Positions 1 through 7,403 of a stretch of 64,000 bases of DNA are shown one piece after another; the stretch's first letter is position 1, and each line of letters begins with the position of its first letter. A program made the position numbers and the translations under genes. The DNA is from Selenomonas sp. oral taxon 892 str. F0426 (GTDB taxonomy: Bacteria; Bacillota; Negativicutes; Selenomonadales; Selenomonadaceae), in the NCBI RefSeq assembly GCF_000468035.1, contig NZ_KI260523.1, forward strand, positions 62,001 to 126,000, in the 5' to 3' direction. The notes below the pieces were generated by a model. It was not told where the DNA came from. It saw only the letters and a program-made list of their open reading frames with translations, and did no database searches.

Positions 1-531
1 GCGTTTCAGACAATCATTGCCTCGGGCGTGCGTGGAAGTCTGCCGCACGGTGTGGCGAGTGACAAAGTGATCACGAGCGGAGAACTTGTGACGATGGATT
101 TTGGCGCAGTCTGTGGCGGCTATCACTCGGACATCACGCGCACGATTTGTGTAGGGCGTGCGGATGAGCGTCAGCGTGAACTCTACGGTGCAGTGCTTAG
201 CGCACAGAAATGCGCCCTTGCTGCACTCCACCCTGGAGTGACGGGGGTCGAGGTGGACCATGTGGCGCGAAAATCTCTTGCGGAGAAGAACCTTGATCAA
301 TACTTCGGACATGGACTTGGGCACAGTCTGGGGCTTGAGATTCACGAGGAGCCGCGCCTCTCGAAAGCAGGCCATACGAGGCTTCTTCCGAATATGCTGA
401 TTACAGATGAGCCTGGTGTCTACATTCCGGGGTGGGGCGGCATCCGCATTGAGGATACGGTGCTCATTACGGCAGATGGTGCAGAGCCCCTGACACACGC
501 ACCAAAAGAATTTATTGAAATCTGCCAGTAA
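1..531 (+). CDS. pepP: Xaa-Pro aminopeptidase (peptidase M24), C-terminal part
   Basis: This is the last 176 residues of a metallo-aminopeptidase whose start lies before the window; the frame is open from base 1. The family removes an N-terminal residue preceding proline, using two metal ions in a pita-bread fold. The fragment shows the expected ligand set in order: Asp in VTMDFGA, Asp in HSDITRT, His in GHGLGHSLGLEIHEEP, Glu in TDEPGVY and Glu in IRIEDT. The catalytic core is therefore complete and only the N-terminal domain is missing. The neighbour is efp, a pairing often seen in Firmicutes and apt because EF-P acts on proline stretches. Identity is sure at family level; the exact substrate is not. 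Confidence 0.93.
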   Translation, partial: AFQTIIASGVRGSLPHGVASDKVITSGELVTMDFGAVCGGYHSDITRTICVGRADERQRELYGAVLSAQKCALAALHPGVTGVEVDHVARKSLAEKNLDQYFGHGLGHSLGLEIHEEPRLSKAGHTRLLPNMLITDEPGVYIPGWGGIRIEDTVLITADGAEPLTHAPKEFIEICQ

Positions 532-543
532 AACCGCTATAAT
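515..543 (+). promoter_or_regulatory. Sigma-70 type promoter for efp
   Basis: TTGAAA at 515-520 and TATAAT at 538-543 are 17 bases apart, close to the housekeeping consensus. The -35 box lies inside the last codons of pepP. Transcription should start near 550 and give a short leader to the efp ATG at 581. Confidence 0.75.
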
Positions 544-580
544 ATGCAAAGACAATGTATTGTATGGAGGAACGAATGAT

Positions 581-1138
581 ATGATTAACAGCACCGATTT
601 CCGCACTGGTCTTACCATTGAATACGATGGAGGCGTCTGGCAGATTGTCGATTTCCAGCACGTGAAGCCGGGAAAGGGTGCTGCATTCGTCCGTACGAAG
701 ATCAAGAACGTCGAGACTGGGGCCGTGATTGAGCGTACGTTCAATCCGAATGAGAAAATGCCTGCGGCTCATCTTGAGACGCATACGATGCAGTATCTCT
801 ACGAAGCGGATGGCGTCTATACGTTCATGAACACTGAGACCTATGAACAGACTGAGCTCACACGTGAGCAGCTCGGCGATGCACTGAACTATCTTATGGA
901 GAACATGGAGGTTGCGGTTCAACAGTTCAAGGAGCGCATCATTGGTATTCAGCTTCCGAACTCTGTCAGCCTTAAGGTAATCGAGTGTGAGCCGAGTGTT
1001 AAGGGCAATACAGCAACGGGAGCGACGAAGATGGCGAAGGTCGAGACCGGTTATGAGGTTCGAGTTCCTCTCTTCATTAACGAGGGGGATGTCCTTCGAA
1101 TCGATACGCGCACGGGAAATTATATCGAGCGCGGATAA
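581..1138 (+). CDS. efp: Elongation factor P
   Basis: A 185-residue EF-P, the usual length. It binds between the P and E sites of stalled ribosomes and speeds peptide bonds between prolines. The N-terminal KOW-like domain carries the loop HVKPGKGAAFVR with Lys32, the residue modified in many bacteria (5-aminopentanol in Bacillus subtilis). The OB domains follow, ending in the typical RIDTRTGNYIERG. The ATG at 581 sits after GGAGG at 566-570, and upstream in-frame codons lack a ribosome site and precede the promoter's transcript start. It is probably co-transcribed with the Asp23-type gene 31 bases downstream. The modifying enzyme is not in the window. Confidence 0.96.
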   Translation: MINSTDFRTGLTIEYDGGVWQIVDFQHVKPGKGAAFVRTKIKNVETGAVIERTFNPNEKMPAAHLETHTMQYLYEADGVYTFMNTETYEQTELTREQLGDALNYLMENMEVAVQQFKERIIGIQLPNSVSLKVIECEPSVKGNTATGATKMAKVETGYEVRVPLFINEGDVLRIDTRTGNYIERG

Positions 1139-1169
1139 GTATGTTTTCGTGAGAATGGAGGATATGGAC

Positions 1170-1571
1170 ATGGATAATGAGAAGAATGCAGTAAAAAAGG
1201 AAAATGGACTCGGCACTATTCGCGTTGCAGATGAGGTTGTCAGCATCATTGCAGGCCTTGCGACAACGGAGGTCGAAGGCGTTGCTGGCATGAGCGGCGG
1301 CATTGCCGGCGGTATTGCGGAGATTCTTGGACGCAAGAACTTCTCTAAGGGCGTTAAGGTCGAGGTGGGTGAGAAGGAAGCCGCTGTTGATCTCTACATC
1401 ATTGTCAAGTACGGTATTCGTATTCCTGAAGTTGCACTTGCAGCCCAGGAGAATGTCAAGCGTGCTATTGAGACGATGACAGGGCTTACAGTAATTGAAG
1501 TCAACGTGCATGTGCAGGGTGTCGGCTTTCCAGAAGAAGAGCCGAAGGTCGAGGAAGCTCGTGTGCGCTGA
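1170..1571 (+). CDS. Asp23/Gls24 family envelope stress protein
   Basis: A 133-residue protein of the Asp23/Gls24 (DUF322) family. The hallmark stretch is IRVADEVVSIIAGLA followed by the Gly-rich GVAGMSGGIAGGIAEILG and a VKVEVGEKEAAVDLYIIVKYG strand pattern. In Staphylococcus, Asp23 is tethered to the membrane by AmaP and responds to cell-wall stress. Here the next two genes encode an AmaP-like protein and the small DUF2273 protein, so the same module is present. Three in-frame ATGs cluster at 1155, 1164 and 1170; the last is chosen because GGAGG at 1157-1161 is 8 bases from it. The acidic C-terminal tail (EEEPKVEEARVR) is typical. Its exact biochemical role is unknown. Confidence 0.9.
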   Translation: MDNEKNAVKKENGLGTIRVADEVVSIIAGLATTEVEGVAGMSGGIAGGIAEILGRKNFSKGVKVEVGEKEAAVDLYIIVKYGIRIPEVALAAQENVKRAIETMTGLTVIEVNVHVQGVGFPEEEPKVEEARVR

Positions 1572-1592
1572 ATGCGATTGAGGAGCTAAACG

Positions 1593-2174
1593 ATGGGAAT
1601 TATAAATCGTCTGTTGCTCCTGCCCTATGTGCTGTTTATGATGGCACTGTCTCTTGCCGTGATCAGTGTGGCTTTGCGTATTATTCCAGAGAATGTATGG
1701 CTGAATGAGGTGCGCTATGCTTTGGCACAGCAGGAACTATTGGCGGTATGCGGAGTTCTCTTCTTAGTCAGCTTTAAGTTGTTCTTTGCCGTCTTTTCTA
1801 GGACATCGAAAACTGCGCGGACACATGGCGAATTTATGGTAGTTGACACACCGGCGGGAGCGGTTCAGGTTGCTCTTCCTGCCATATGCGGGATTGTCGA
1901 GCGCGTAGCTCTTTCGATGCAGGGAGTACGTACAGCGAATGCCGTTATCTCTGTGGATGACGCACCAAAGGATTCTCTCACGACACCGATGCAGGTGGAG
2001 ATCAAGATTACGCTTGCAGATCATACGAGTCTGAATGCGGTCTCCGAGGAGATGACCGCTCAGGTACGTCAGAATCTCCACGATGTACTTGGCATTGCAG
2101 ATGTCCCTGTGATGCTCCGCGTGACAGAGATTTCGAATGCAGCAGGTTCATCATCTAAGCGCGCTGTGTCATAA
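1593..2174 (+). CDS. amaP: AmaP-like membrane anchor for the Asp23-type protein
   Basis: A 193-residue protein with two N-terminal membrane segments (about residues 6-28 and 47-68) and a C-terminal cytoplasmic region related to Asp23 itself. This architecture matches the alkaline shock response membrane anchor AmaP. AGGAGC lies 7 bases before the ATG. It sits between the Asp23-type gene and the DUF2273 gene with gaps of 21 and 12 bases, so all three are probably one transcript. The inferred job is to recruit the Asp23 protein to the inner membrane. The family call rests on topology and context as well as sequence. Confidence 0.82.
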   Translation: MGIINRLLLLPYVLFMMALSLAVISVALRIIPENVWLNEVRYALAQQELLAVCGVLFLVSFKLFFAVFSRTSKTARTHGEFMVVDTPAGAVQVALPAICGIVERVALSMQGVRTANAVISVDDAPKDSLTTPMQVEIKITLADHTSLNAVSEEMTAQVRQNLHDVLGIADVPVMLRVTEISNAAGSSSKRAVS

Positions 2175-2186
2175 CGGGGGATCGGT

Positions 2187-2432
2187 ATGAAAGAAAATAT
2201 ACTGTTCTTCCTCCAGGATCAATGGCTGAATCATCGCGGCCGTACAGCGGGGTTCCTGTGTGGGACTGTATTTGGGATATCCGTCCTGCTCTTTGGATTT
2301 TGGAGCATTGTCTTCATCCTTCTCTGTGCAGGCATCGGTATGTATATTGGTCTGCGGGCAGAGCGTGCCGGCGGTTGGGCAGAGCTGATTGATACGAGTG
2401 CTTTGAATCGCCTGTTTCGGAGGATGTCATGA
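2187..2432 (+). CDS. DUF2273 small membrane protein
   Basis: An 81-residue protein with two hydrophobic segments between residues 22 and 53, separated by a very short turn, and a basic or polar tail. Small DUF2273 proteins regularly accompany Asp23 and AmaP genes, and this one occupies that slot. Its stop codon overlaps the start of nusB (ATGA). A membrane-scaffold role beside AmaP is an inference from context. Confidence 0.8.
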   Translation: MKENILFFLQDQWLNHRGRTAGFLCGTVFGISVLLFGFWSIVFILLCAGIGMYIGLRAERAGGWAELIDTSALNRLFRRMS

Positions 2433-2845
2433 GCCGTAGGCACGCGCGGGAAGCCGCGCTGCTGACGCTGTTTCAGTCGGAGTTTGCTGCAGATGATGCC
2501 TCCACGGAACGTGCAAGTGAGCTTGCCATCAACGAGGTTGAGGGAATCACAGAGGATGATCTTCCCTATGCACATAACCTTGTGCAGGGGACGTGCGCAC
2601 ATCTGACCGACATTGATGCGGAAATTTCCCGCCTCGCGAAGGAGTGGAAGCTCCATCGTATGGCTGCTGTGGATCGTAATCTCATTCGTATGGCTTACTA
2701 CGAGATGCACTACCAGGAGGAGCGCATTGATCCTCCTGTTGCGATCAATGAAGCGGTTGAACTCGCAAAAAAATATGGCTCGGCCGAAGCGAGCCGCTAC
2801 GTAAACGGGATCCTTGCTGCAATGCAAAAATCTGTTCAAATTTAA
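2429..2845 (+). CDS. nusB: Transcription antitermination factor NusB
   Basis: A 138-residue all-helical RNA-binding protein. It opens with the family signature SRRHAREAALLTLFQSEF and has the conserved stretch RMAYYEMHY followed by PPVAINEAVELAKKYG near the C-terminus. NusB with NusE (S10) binds boxA and supports antitermination in rRNA operons. It overlaps the preceding DUF2273 gene by four bases, so translation is probably coupled. A likely terminator follows. Confidence 0.95.
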   Translation: MSRRHAREAALLTLFQSEFAADDASTERASELAINEVEGITEDDLPYAHNLVQGTCAHLTDIDAEISRLAKEWKLHRMAAVDRNLIRMAYYEMHYQEERIDPPVAINEAVELAKKYGSAEASRYVNGILAAMQKSVQI

Positions 2846-2860
2846 GGATGCTCTGATGAA

Positions 2861-2906
2861 GAAAGAATCCGTTGCGCGAGAGTTTCGTGCAATGGTTCTT
2901 TTTTTA
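2861..2906 (+). terminator. Probable intrinsic terminator after nusB
   Basis: The left arm around 2861-2874 pairs with the right arm around 2889-2901 over about 13 positions, with one G-U pair and one bulge, and runs into seven or more T residues up to 2905. The imperfect stem lowers confidence. It would end the efp-to-nusB transcript. Confidence 0.55.
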
Positions 2907-2926
2907 TCAATGCGGAAAGGTGTGCT

Positions 2927-4132
2927 ATGACCGTTCACTCTGTCAGTGATGTTACGCGATACATCAAGGGGATGTTTGAGGGGGAGGCAATCCTATCAGA
3001 TATCCTGATTCGCGGTGAGGTTTCCAATTTCAAACGCTATCCATCCGGTCACTGTTATTTCACGCTGAAGGACACCGGAGCAAGCATGAAATGTGTCATG
3101 TTCAATAGTTCCGCACGAAATTTGCGTTTTACACCGGAGAACGGGATGCAGGTCATTGCAGGAGGCAGTGTGTCCATCTACGAGCGGGATGGTGTGTATC
3201 AACTCTATGTGAATGCTCTGACGCCGGAGGGGGCGGGGGCGCTTGCACTTGCCTTTGAACAGCTGAAGGAGAAACTATACACCGAGGGGCTTTTTGATGA
3301 GTCGCATAAGCAGCCCTTGCCGCGCTTCCCTCGTCGGATTGGGATTGTCACATCGTCTGCCGGTGCCGTTCTGCGCGACATTCACAAGGTTACCAAGCGC
3401 CGCTGGCCAGGGATTCAGCTTATTCTCCATCCCGTTCTCGTGCAGGGAACGGAGGCGGCGGGGCAGATCGCGGGAGCAATTCAATTCTTCAACGCGAAAT
3501 ATCCTGTGGATGTACTAATTGTGGGGCGTGGCGGCGGTTCTGCCGAGGATCTCTGGGCGTTCAATGAGGAGCCGGTCGTACGTGCGATCTATGCGTCACG
3601 GATTCCCGTTATTTCCGCAGTCGGACATGAGACGGATACAACGCTCGCGGATTTCGTCAGTGATCGACGTGCGGCAACCCCGTCACAGGCGGCGGAACTC
3701 GCAGTTCCTGACGCGGCGGAACTGCGTCAGTATGTGGGAGGACTCTTCACGCGCCTCCATGCAGCTCGTGTGCGTCAGATGGAGCAGCGCGGGGGACGTC
3801 TCAAGACGCTGATCGACCGTCCATGGTATCGGAATCCGAAACTATTGCTTGCGTCTGCCATGCAGCGCACGGATCGTGTAACGGAGCGGCTGCACCGTGT
3901 GGCAAAGGATGGCCGCACGCATGCGCGTCACCGTTTGGAACTCGTGCTGAAGCGTCTGGAACTCCTAAACCCCGTGCATATTCTGTATCGTGGATTCAGT
4001 GTTGTCGAGAAGGATGGGAAAGCGGTGACGCGATCAAAGGTTCTTGCCGTTGGTGATCATCTGAATATTACATTTGCGGACGGAAAAATATCTGCTGTGG
4101 TTGAGGCAAAGGAGAAGCAGCATGGCGCGTAA
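2927..4132 (+). CDS. xseA: Exodeoxyribonuclease VII large subunit
   Basis: A 401-residue XseA. An N-terminal OB-fold (residues about 1-100, with ILIRGEVSNFKRYPSGHCYF) binds single-stranded DNA. The catalytic domain contains the conserved VGRGGGSAEDLWAFNEE and SAVGHETDTTLADFVSDRRAATPSQAAEL. It is followed by a basic helical stalk that binds XseB. With XseB it degrades single-stranded DNA to oligonucleotides in mismatch and double-strand break repair. GGAAAGGTG precedes the ATG. The gene overlaps xseB by 11 bases. Confidence 0.96.
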   Translation: MTVHSVSDVTRYIKGMFEGEAILSDILIRGEVSNFKRYPSGHCYFTLKDTGASMKCVMFNSSARNLRFTPENGMQVIAGGSVSIYERDGVYQLYVNALTPEGAGALALAFEQLKEKLYTEGLFDESHKQPLPRFPRRIGIVTSSAGAVLRDIHKVTKRRWPGIQLILHPVLVQGTEAAGQIAGAIQFFNAKYPVDVLIVGRGGGSAEDLWAFNEEPVVRAIYASRIPVISAVGHETDTTLADFVSDRRAATPSQAAELAVPDAAELRQYVGGLFTRLHAARVRQMEQRGGRLKTLIDRPWYRNPKLLLASAMQRTDRVTERLHRVAKDGRTHARHRLELVLKRLELLNPVHILYRGFSVVEKDGKAVTRSKVLAVGDHLNITFADGKISAVVEAKEKQHGA

Positions 4133-4358
4133 AAAAGAGTTGGCGTTTGAGGAGGCACTTGGCGCATTGGAACAAATTGTTTCTGAGATCGAGACAGGGG
4201 AACTATCGCTTGCCGATCTCATGGCAAAGTACTCGGAAGGGATTAAGCTGTCCGATGTTTGTATGACATCTCTCAAACGCGCCGAGGAGACAATGGATCT
4301 TCTTGTGAAGGAAACGGCAAATGGCGTTTCAGAAGAGAAGCTGCAGATTGGAGGCTGA
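4122..4358 (+). CDS. xseB: Exodeoxyribonuclease VII small subunit
   Basis: A 78-residue XseB with the classic AFEEALGALEQIVSEIE and GELSLADLMAKYSEG motifs; two helices form a hairpin that wraps the XseA stalk. The ATG at 4122 follows GGAGAAGC and begins inside the end of xseA. The stop overlaps the start region of ispA. Coupled translation with xseA would help fix the several-to-one XseB:XseA ratio; that is an inference. Confidence 0.93.
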   Translation: MARKKELAFEEALGALEQIVSEIETGELSLADLMAKYSEGIKLSDVCMTSLKRAEETMDLLVKETANGVSEEKLQIGG

Positions 4359-4360
4359 TG

Positions 4361-5236
4361 ATGAAGGAACTCTGGAAGAAACGTCAGGAGCTTGTTGAAC
4401 GTGCTCTGCAGGAAGAGTTGGCAAATACAGCCATACTGGATGAAAAACTGCGTGAGTCGATGGCATACAGCCTTATGGCGGGTGGGAAGCGCCTGCGTCC
4501 CATCCTCCTGATGGCGGCGGCAGATGCTGTCGGTGTGGATGGGACGAGGTTTCTGCCCGTGGCATGCGCGCTCGAGATGATCCATACCTACTCGCTCATC
4601 CACGATGACCTTCCTGCGATGGATAACGATGAGCTGCGGCGTGGCAAGCCCACGAATCATGTGGTGTATGGCGAGGGGCCTGCGATTCTCGCGGGAGACG
4701 CACTCCTCACGCTTGCATTCACGGTGATCCTGCGCCAGAAGGATGTGTCTGCGGAGGCTCTTTTGCGCGTGGTGGACGAGATCAGTCGTGCTGCCGGTGC
4801 CGAGGGGATGGTCGGCGGCCAGATGCTCGATCTTGAGGCGGAGAACCGCCAGATCTCGATTGATGAACTCCGCCGCGTCCACATGGGCAAGACGGGGGCG
4901 CTCTTCCGTGCGGCTCTGCGCAGCGGTGCGATTCTCGCGGGCGCAGCGGAGGATCAGTTGGAGGCGTTGACGGCGTATGCCAACCACTTTGGTCTTGCCT
5001 TCCAGATCACGGACGACATTCTCGACGTTATCGGGACGGCGGAAGAGATCGGCAAACCTGTCGGCAGCGATGAAAAGAATCACAAGTCGACCTATGTGTC
5101 GCTGACATCGCTTGAGGACGCGCAGGATCTCGCACGTCGTACGGTACAGGAGGCAGAGTCGGCTCTCTATATCTTTGGAGAACGGGCTGCGTTCCTGCGT
5201 GAGCTTGTTGGCTATCTTGTGAATCGGAAGCAGTAG
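4361..5236 (+). CDS. ispA: Farnesyl (polyprenyl) diphosphate synthase
   Basis: A 291-residue trans-isoprenyl diphosphate synthase. It condenses dimethylallyl or geranyl diphosphate with isopentenyl diphosphate, giving C15 farnesyl diphosphate for undecaprenyl and quinone synthesis. The first Asp-rich motif DDLPAMD is at residues 82-88 and the second, DDILD, near residue 220. GGKRLRP, the substrate-binding loop, is also present. The ATG at 4361 is preferred over 4358 because GGAGG at 4350-4354 is then 6 bases away. In many Firmicutes dxs lies between ispA and tlyA; here only 8 bases separate them. Chain length is inferred from family and context. Confidence 0.93.
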   Translation: MKELWKKRQELVERALQEELANTAILDEKLRESMAYSLMAGGKRLRPILLMAAADAVGVDGTRFLPVACALEMIHTYSLIHDDLPAMDNDELRRGKPTNHVVYGEGPAILAGDALLTLAFTVILRQKDVSAEALLRVVDEISRAAGAEGMVGGQMLDLEAENRQISIDELRRVHMGKTGALFRAALRSGAILAGAAEDQLEALTAYANHFGLAFQITDDILDVIGTAEEIGKPVGSDEKNHKSTYVSLTSLEDAQDLARRTVQEAESALYIFGERAAFLRELVGYLVNRKQ

Positions 5237-5244
5237 GGGATATC

Positions 5245-6054
5245 TTGAAAAAAGAGCGGTTGGATGTCCTTCTTGTGGAGCAGGGGCTTGCCCCCAGTCG
5301 GGAGCGCGCGAAGCGCCTCATCATGGCGGGGCAGGTACTCGCAGACGAGCAGCGCATTGACAAGGCAGGGACGACGGTACCAATGGACGCAGTGCTGCGC
5401 GTTGTGGGGGAGGATCTGCCCTATGTCAGCCGCGGCGGGCTGAAGCTGGAAAAGGGAATTGCGGTATTTGGCACCGTGCTCGCGGGAAAGACGGCGGCAG
5501 ATATCGGTGCCTCGACAGGCGGCTTTACGGACTGTATGCTCCAAAACGGTGCAGCAAAGGTCTATGCGATCGATGTTGGCTACGGACAGCTGGACTGGAA
5601 GCTGCGAACGGATGCACGCGTTGTCAATATGGAACGTACGAATATACGCAACATGACGGTGAAGATGTTGGGACAAATGATTGATTTCGCCTCGATCGAT
5701 GTGGCGTTTATCTCATTGGACAAGGTTCTTCCTGTTGTGCGGACACTGCTTGTGGAGAGCGGAGAAGTGATCGCGCTGATTAAGCCTCAATTCGAGGCGG
5801 GGAAGGAGCGCGTAGGGAAGAATGGTGTTGTCCGTGATCCGGCGGTGCACGAAGATGTCATTCAGCAGGTTCTCGCTGTGGCAGAGGAGCAGGGATTTTT
5901 TGTTGCGGGGCTGACATTTTCACCGGTTAAGGGACCCAAGGGGAATATTGAATACCTCCTGTATCTCAAGCTGCAAGGGGATGGGGAACAGCGGATCGAT
6001 GAGGTTTCTGTGCACGATATTGTCACAGAGGCACATCATACGTTGGATGGGTGA
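5245..6054 (+). CDS. tlyA: TlyA family rRNA 2'-O-methyltransferase (hemolysin-like)
   Basis: A 269-residue protein with an N-terminal S4 RNA-binding domain (residues about 1-65, LDVLLVEQGLAPSRERAKRLI) and a C-terminal FtsJ-type Rossmann methyltransferase. The SAM-binding loop is ADIGASTGGFTDCMLQNGA. In mycobacteria TlyA methylates 16S and 23S rRNA cytidines; in Firmicutes the gene sits, as here, beside nadK, argR and recN. Translation starts at TTG 5245, after GGGGAT; no in-frame ATG lies near. The old name hemolysin reflects heterologous phenotypes and should not be read as function. Confidence 0.9.
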   Translation: MKKERLDVLLVEQGLAPSRERAKRLIMAGQVLADEQRIDKAGTTVPMDAVLRVVGEDLPYVSRGGLKLEKGIAVFGTVLAGKTAADIGASTGGFTDCMLQNGAAKVYAIDVGYGQLDWKLRTDARVVNMERTNIRNMTVKMLGQMIDFASIDVAFISLDKVLPVVRTLLVESGEVIALIKPQFEAGKERVGKNGVVRDPAVHEDVIQQVLAVAEEQGFFVAGLTFSPVKGPKGNIEYLLYLKLQGDGEQRIDEVSVHDIVTEAHHTLDG

Positions 6055-6069
6055 GGTGCTGACATTTCT

Positions 6070-6924
6070 ATGAAGACGGTAGCGGTTTTTCCAAATCTGA
6101 TCAAACCGGAGACGCGCGACATTCTCACGCGAATCCGTGCGTTCTTTGCTACGCGTGAGGCGCGCATTATCCTTCCGCGTGTACGTGCTGCTGAGTTTGG
6201 GATGGAGGACTGCGGTGTCGACGATATTGAACGTCAGCCCGCAGATTTTGCCCTCAGTCTTGGCGGGGACGGTACGCTGCTCGGTATCTGTCGTCGTTAT
6301 GCCTCAAATCCAGTTCCTGTCTGCGGGATTAATATGGGAACACTTGGATTTATGGCAGATATTGAGCAGAATGAACTTGAGGAGCGCCTGGAAAAACTAT
6401 GTCAGGGCGATTATCACGTCGAGTGGAGACGCTTTCTCGCAGGGTATGTGACACAGTCGGATGGTATGGAGCGTTTTCTTGGCTATGCAATCAATGATAT
6501 CGTTGTAATGAAGGGGGATGCTGCACGCATCATCTCCCTCGGACTTGCTGTCAATGATACGCCGCTTGTTGAATGTAAAGCAGACGGTTTTATTGTTGCC
6601 TCTCCGACAGGATCTACGGCGTACTCCCTCTCGGCAGGTGGCCCGATCATGAACCCCATGGTAAGAGGACTTCTTCTTACGCCAATCTGTGCGCATACAC
6701 TCAACATCAGACCTCTTATTATTCGTGAAGAGGACATCGTGCACATCAACCTCATCGATACACGGCAGAGTATCATCGTAACACTTGATGGACAGGAGAC
6801 GACACCGATTCATCCAGATAATATTGTTACGGTCAGGTGTTCGGATGTGCGTGCGGGGATTATCAAATTCGAGGATAAGGACTACTATCAGATCCTGCGT
6901 ACGAAACTTTGGAGAAACTGCTAG
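6070..6924 (+). CDS. nadK: NAD kinase
   Basis: A 284-residue ATP-NAD kinase, the only route to NADP. It has the nucleotide-binding GGDGTLLG motif with the catalytic Asp, the conserved NDIVV segment, and the Gly-rich ASPTGSTAYSLSAGGP characteristic of the family. GAGGTG stands 10 bases before the ATG. It is 15 bases after tlyA and 11 bases before argR, so it belongs to the same long transcript. Confidence 0.95.
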   Translation: MKTVAVFPNLIKPETRDILTRIRAFFATREARIILPRVRAAEFGMEDCGVDDIERQPADFALSLGGDGTLLGICRRYASNPVPVCGINMGTLGFMADIEQNELEERLEKLCQGDYHVEWRRFLAGYVTQSDGMERFLGYAINDIVVMKGDAARIISLGLAVNDTPLVECKADGFIVASPTGSTAYSLSAGGPIMNPMVRGLLLTPICAHTLNIRPLIIREEDIVHINLIDTRQSIIVTLDGQETTPIHPDNIVTVRCSDVRAGIIKFEDKDYYQILRTKLWRNC

Positions 6925-6935
6925 GAGAGAGCGGA

Positions 6936-7388
6936 ATGAAAAGTCGACGCCATGACCTCATCAAGAAGATTATAGACGAGGAGATTATCGAAACTCAGGA
7001 AGCCCTTGCTGAGGCTCTGCGTTCACGTCATATGCGTGTTACACAGGCAACAATATCACGTGATATTAAGGAACTTTTTCTGATTAAGGTTCCGGCAGGC
7101 GGCGGACGCTATCGCTACGCGATATCTCCGCATGAAGCCGTTCGGTTTTCTGAGAGTCGTATGAAGCGTATTTTCAAAGATAATGTGATTGGCTGCGATT
7201 TTAGTGAAAATATAGTTCTCGTTAAGACGATGCCCGGGGCTGCTGCGACGGTTGCTTCTGTATTGGACTCCTCCGACTGGAAGGCGATCATTGGGACTGT
7301 TGCCGGTGATGATAGTATTTTTGTCTTGGTTAAACCAAAGGAAGCCGCGGAGCAAATTGTTGCCCGTATTCAGGAGATTATTCACTGA
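6936..7388 (+). CDS. argR: Arginine repressor ArgR
   Basis: A 150-residue ArgR/AhrC. The N-terminal winged helix includes VTQATISRDIKELFLIKVP, and the C-terminal hexamerization and arginine-binding domain has GTVAGDDSIFVLVK. It represses arginine synthesis and activates catabolism when arginine is bound. The ATG at 6936 follows AGGAGAG with 6-base spacing; an upstream in-frame codon inside nadK has no ribosome site. The argR-recN pairing is widespread in Firmicutes. No arginine biosynthesis gene is in the window, though an arginine-type decarboxylase is at 42.9 kb. Confidence 0.95.
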   Translation: MKSRRHDLIKKIIDEEIIETQEALAEALRSRHMRVTQATISRDIKELFLIKVPAGGGRYRYAISPHEAVRFSESRMKRIFKDNVIGCDFSENIVLVKTMPGAAATVASVLDSSDWKAIIGTVAGDDSIFVLVKPKEAAEQIVARIQEIIH

Positions 7389-7403
7389 GAGGGAGGTAAC
7401 ATT

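Noticed and set aside
512-1336. A 274-codon minus-strand frame over efp and the Asp23-type gene
   Set aside because: No ribosome site and no family resemblance; both plus-strand genes are certain.
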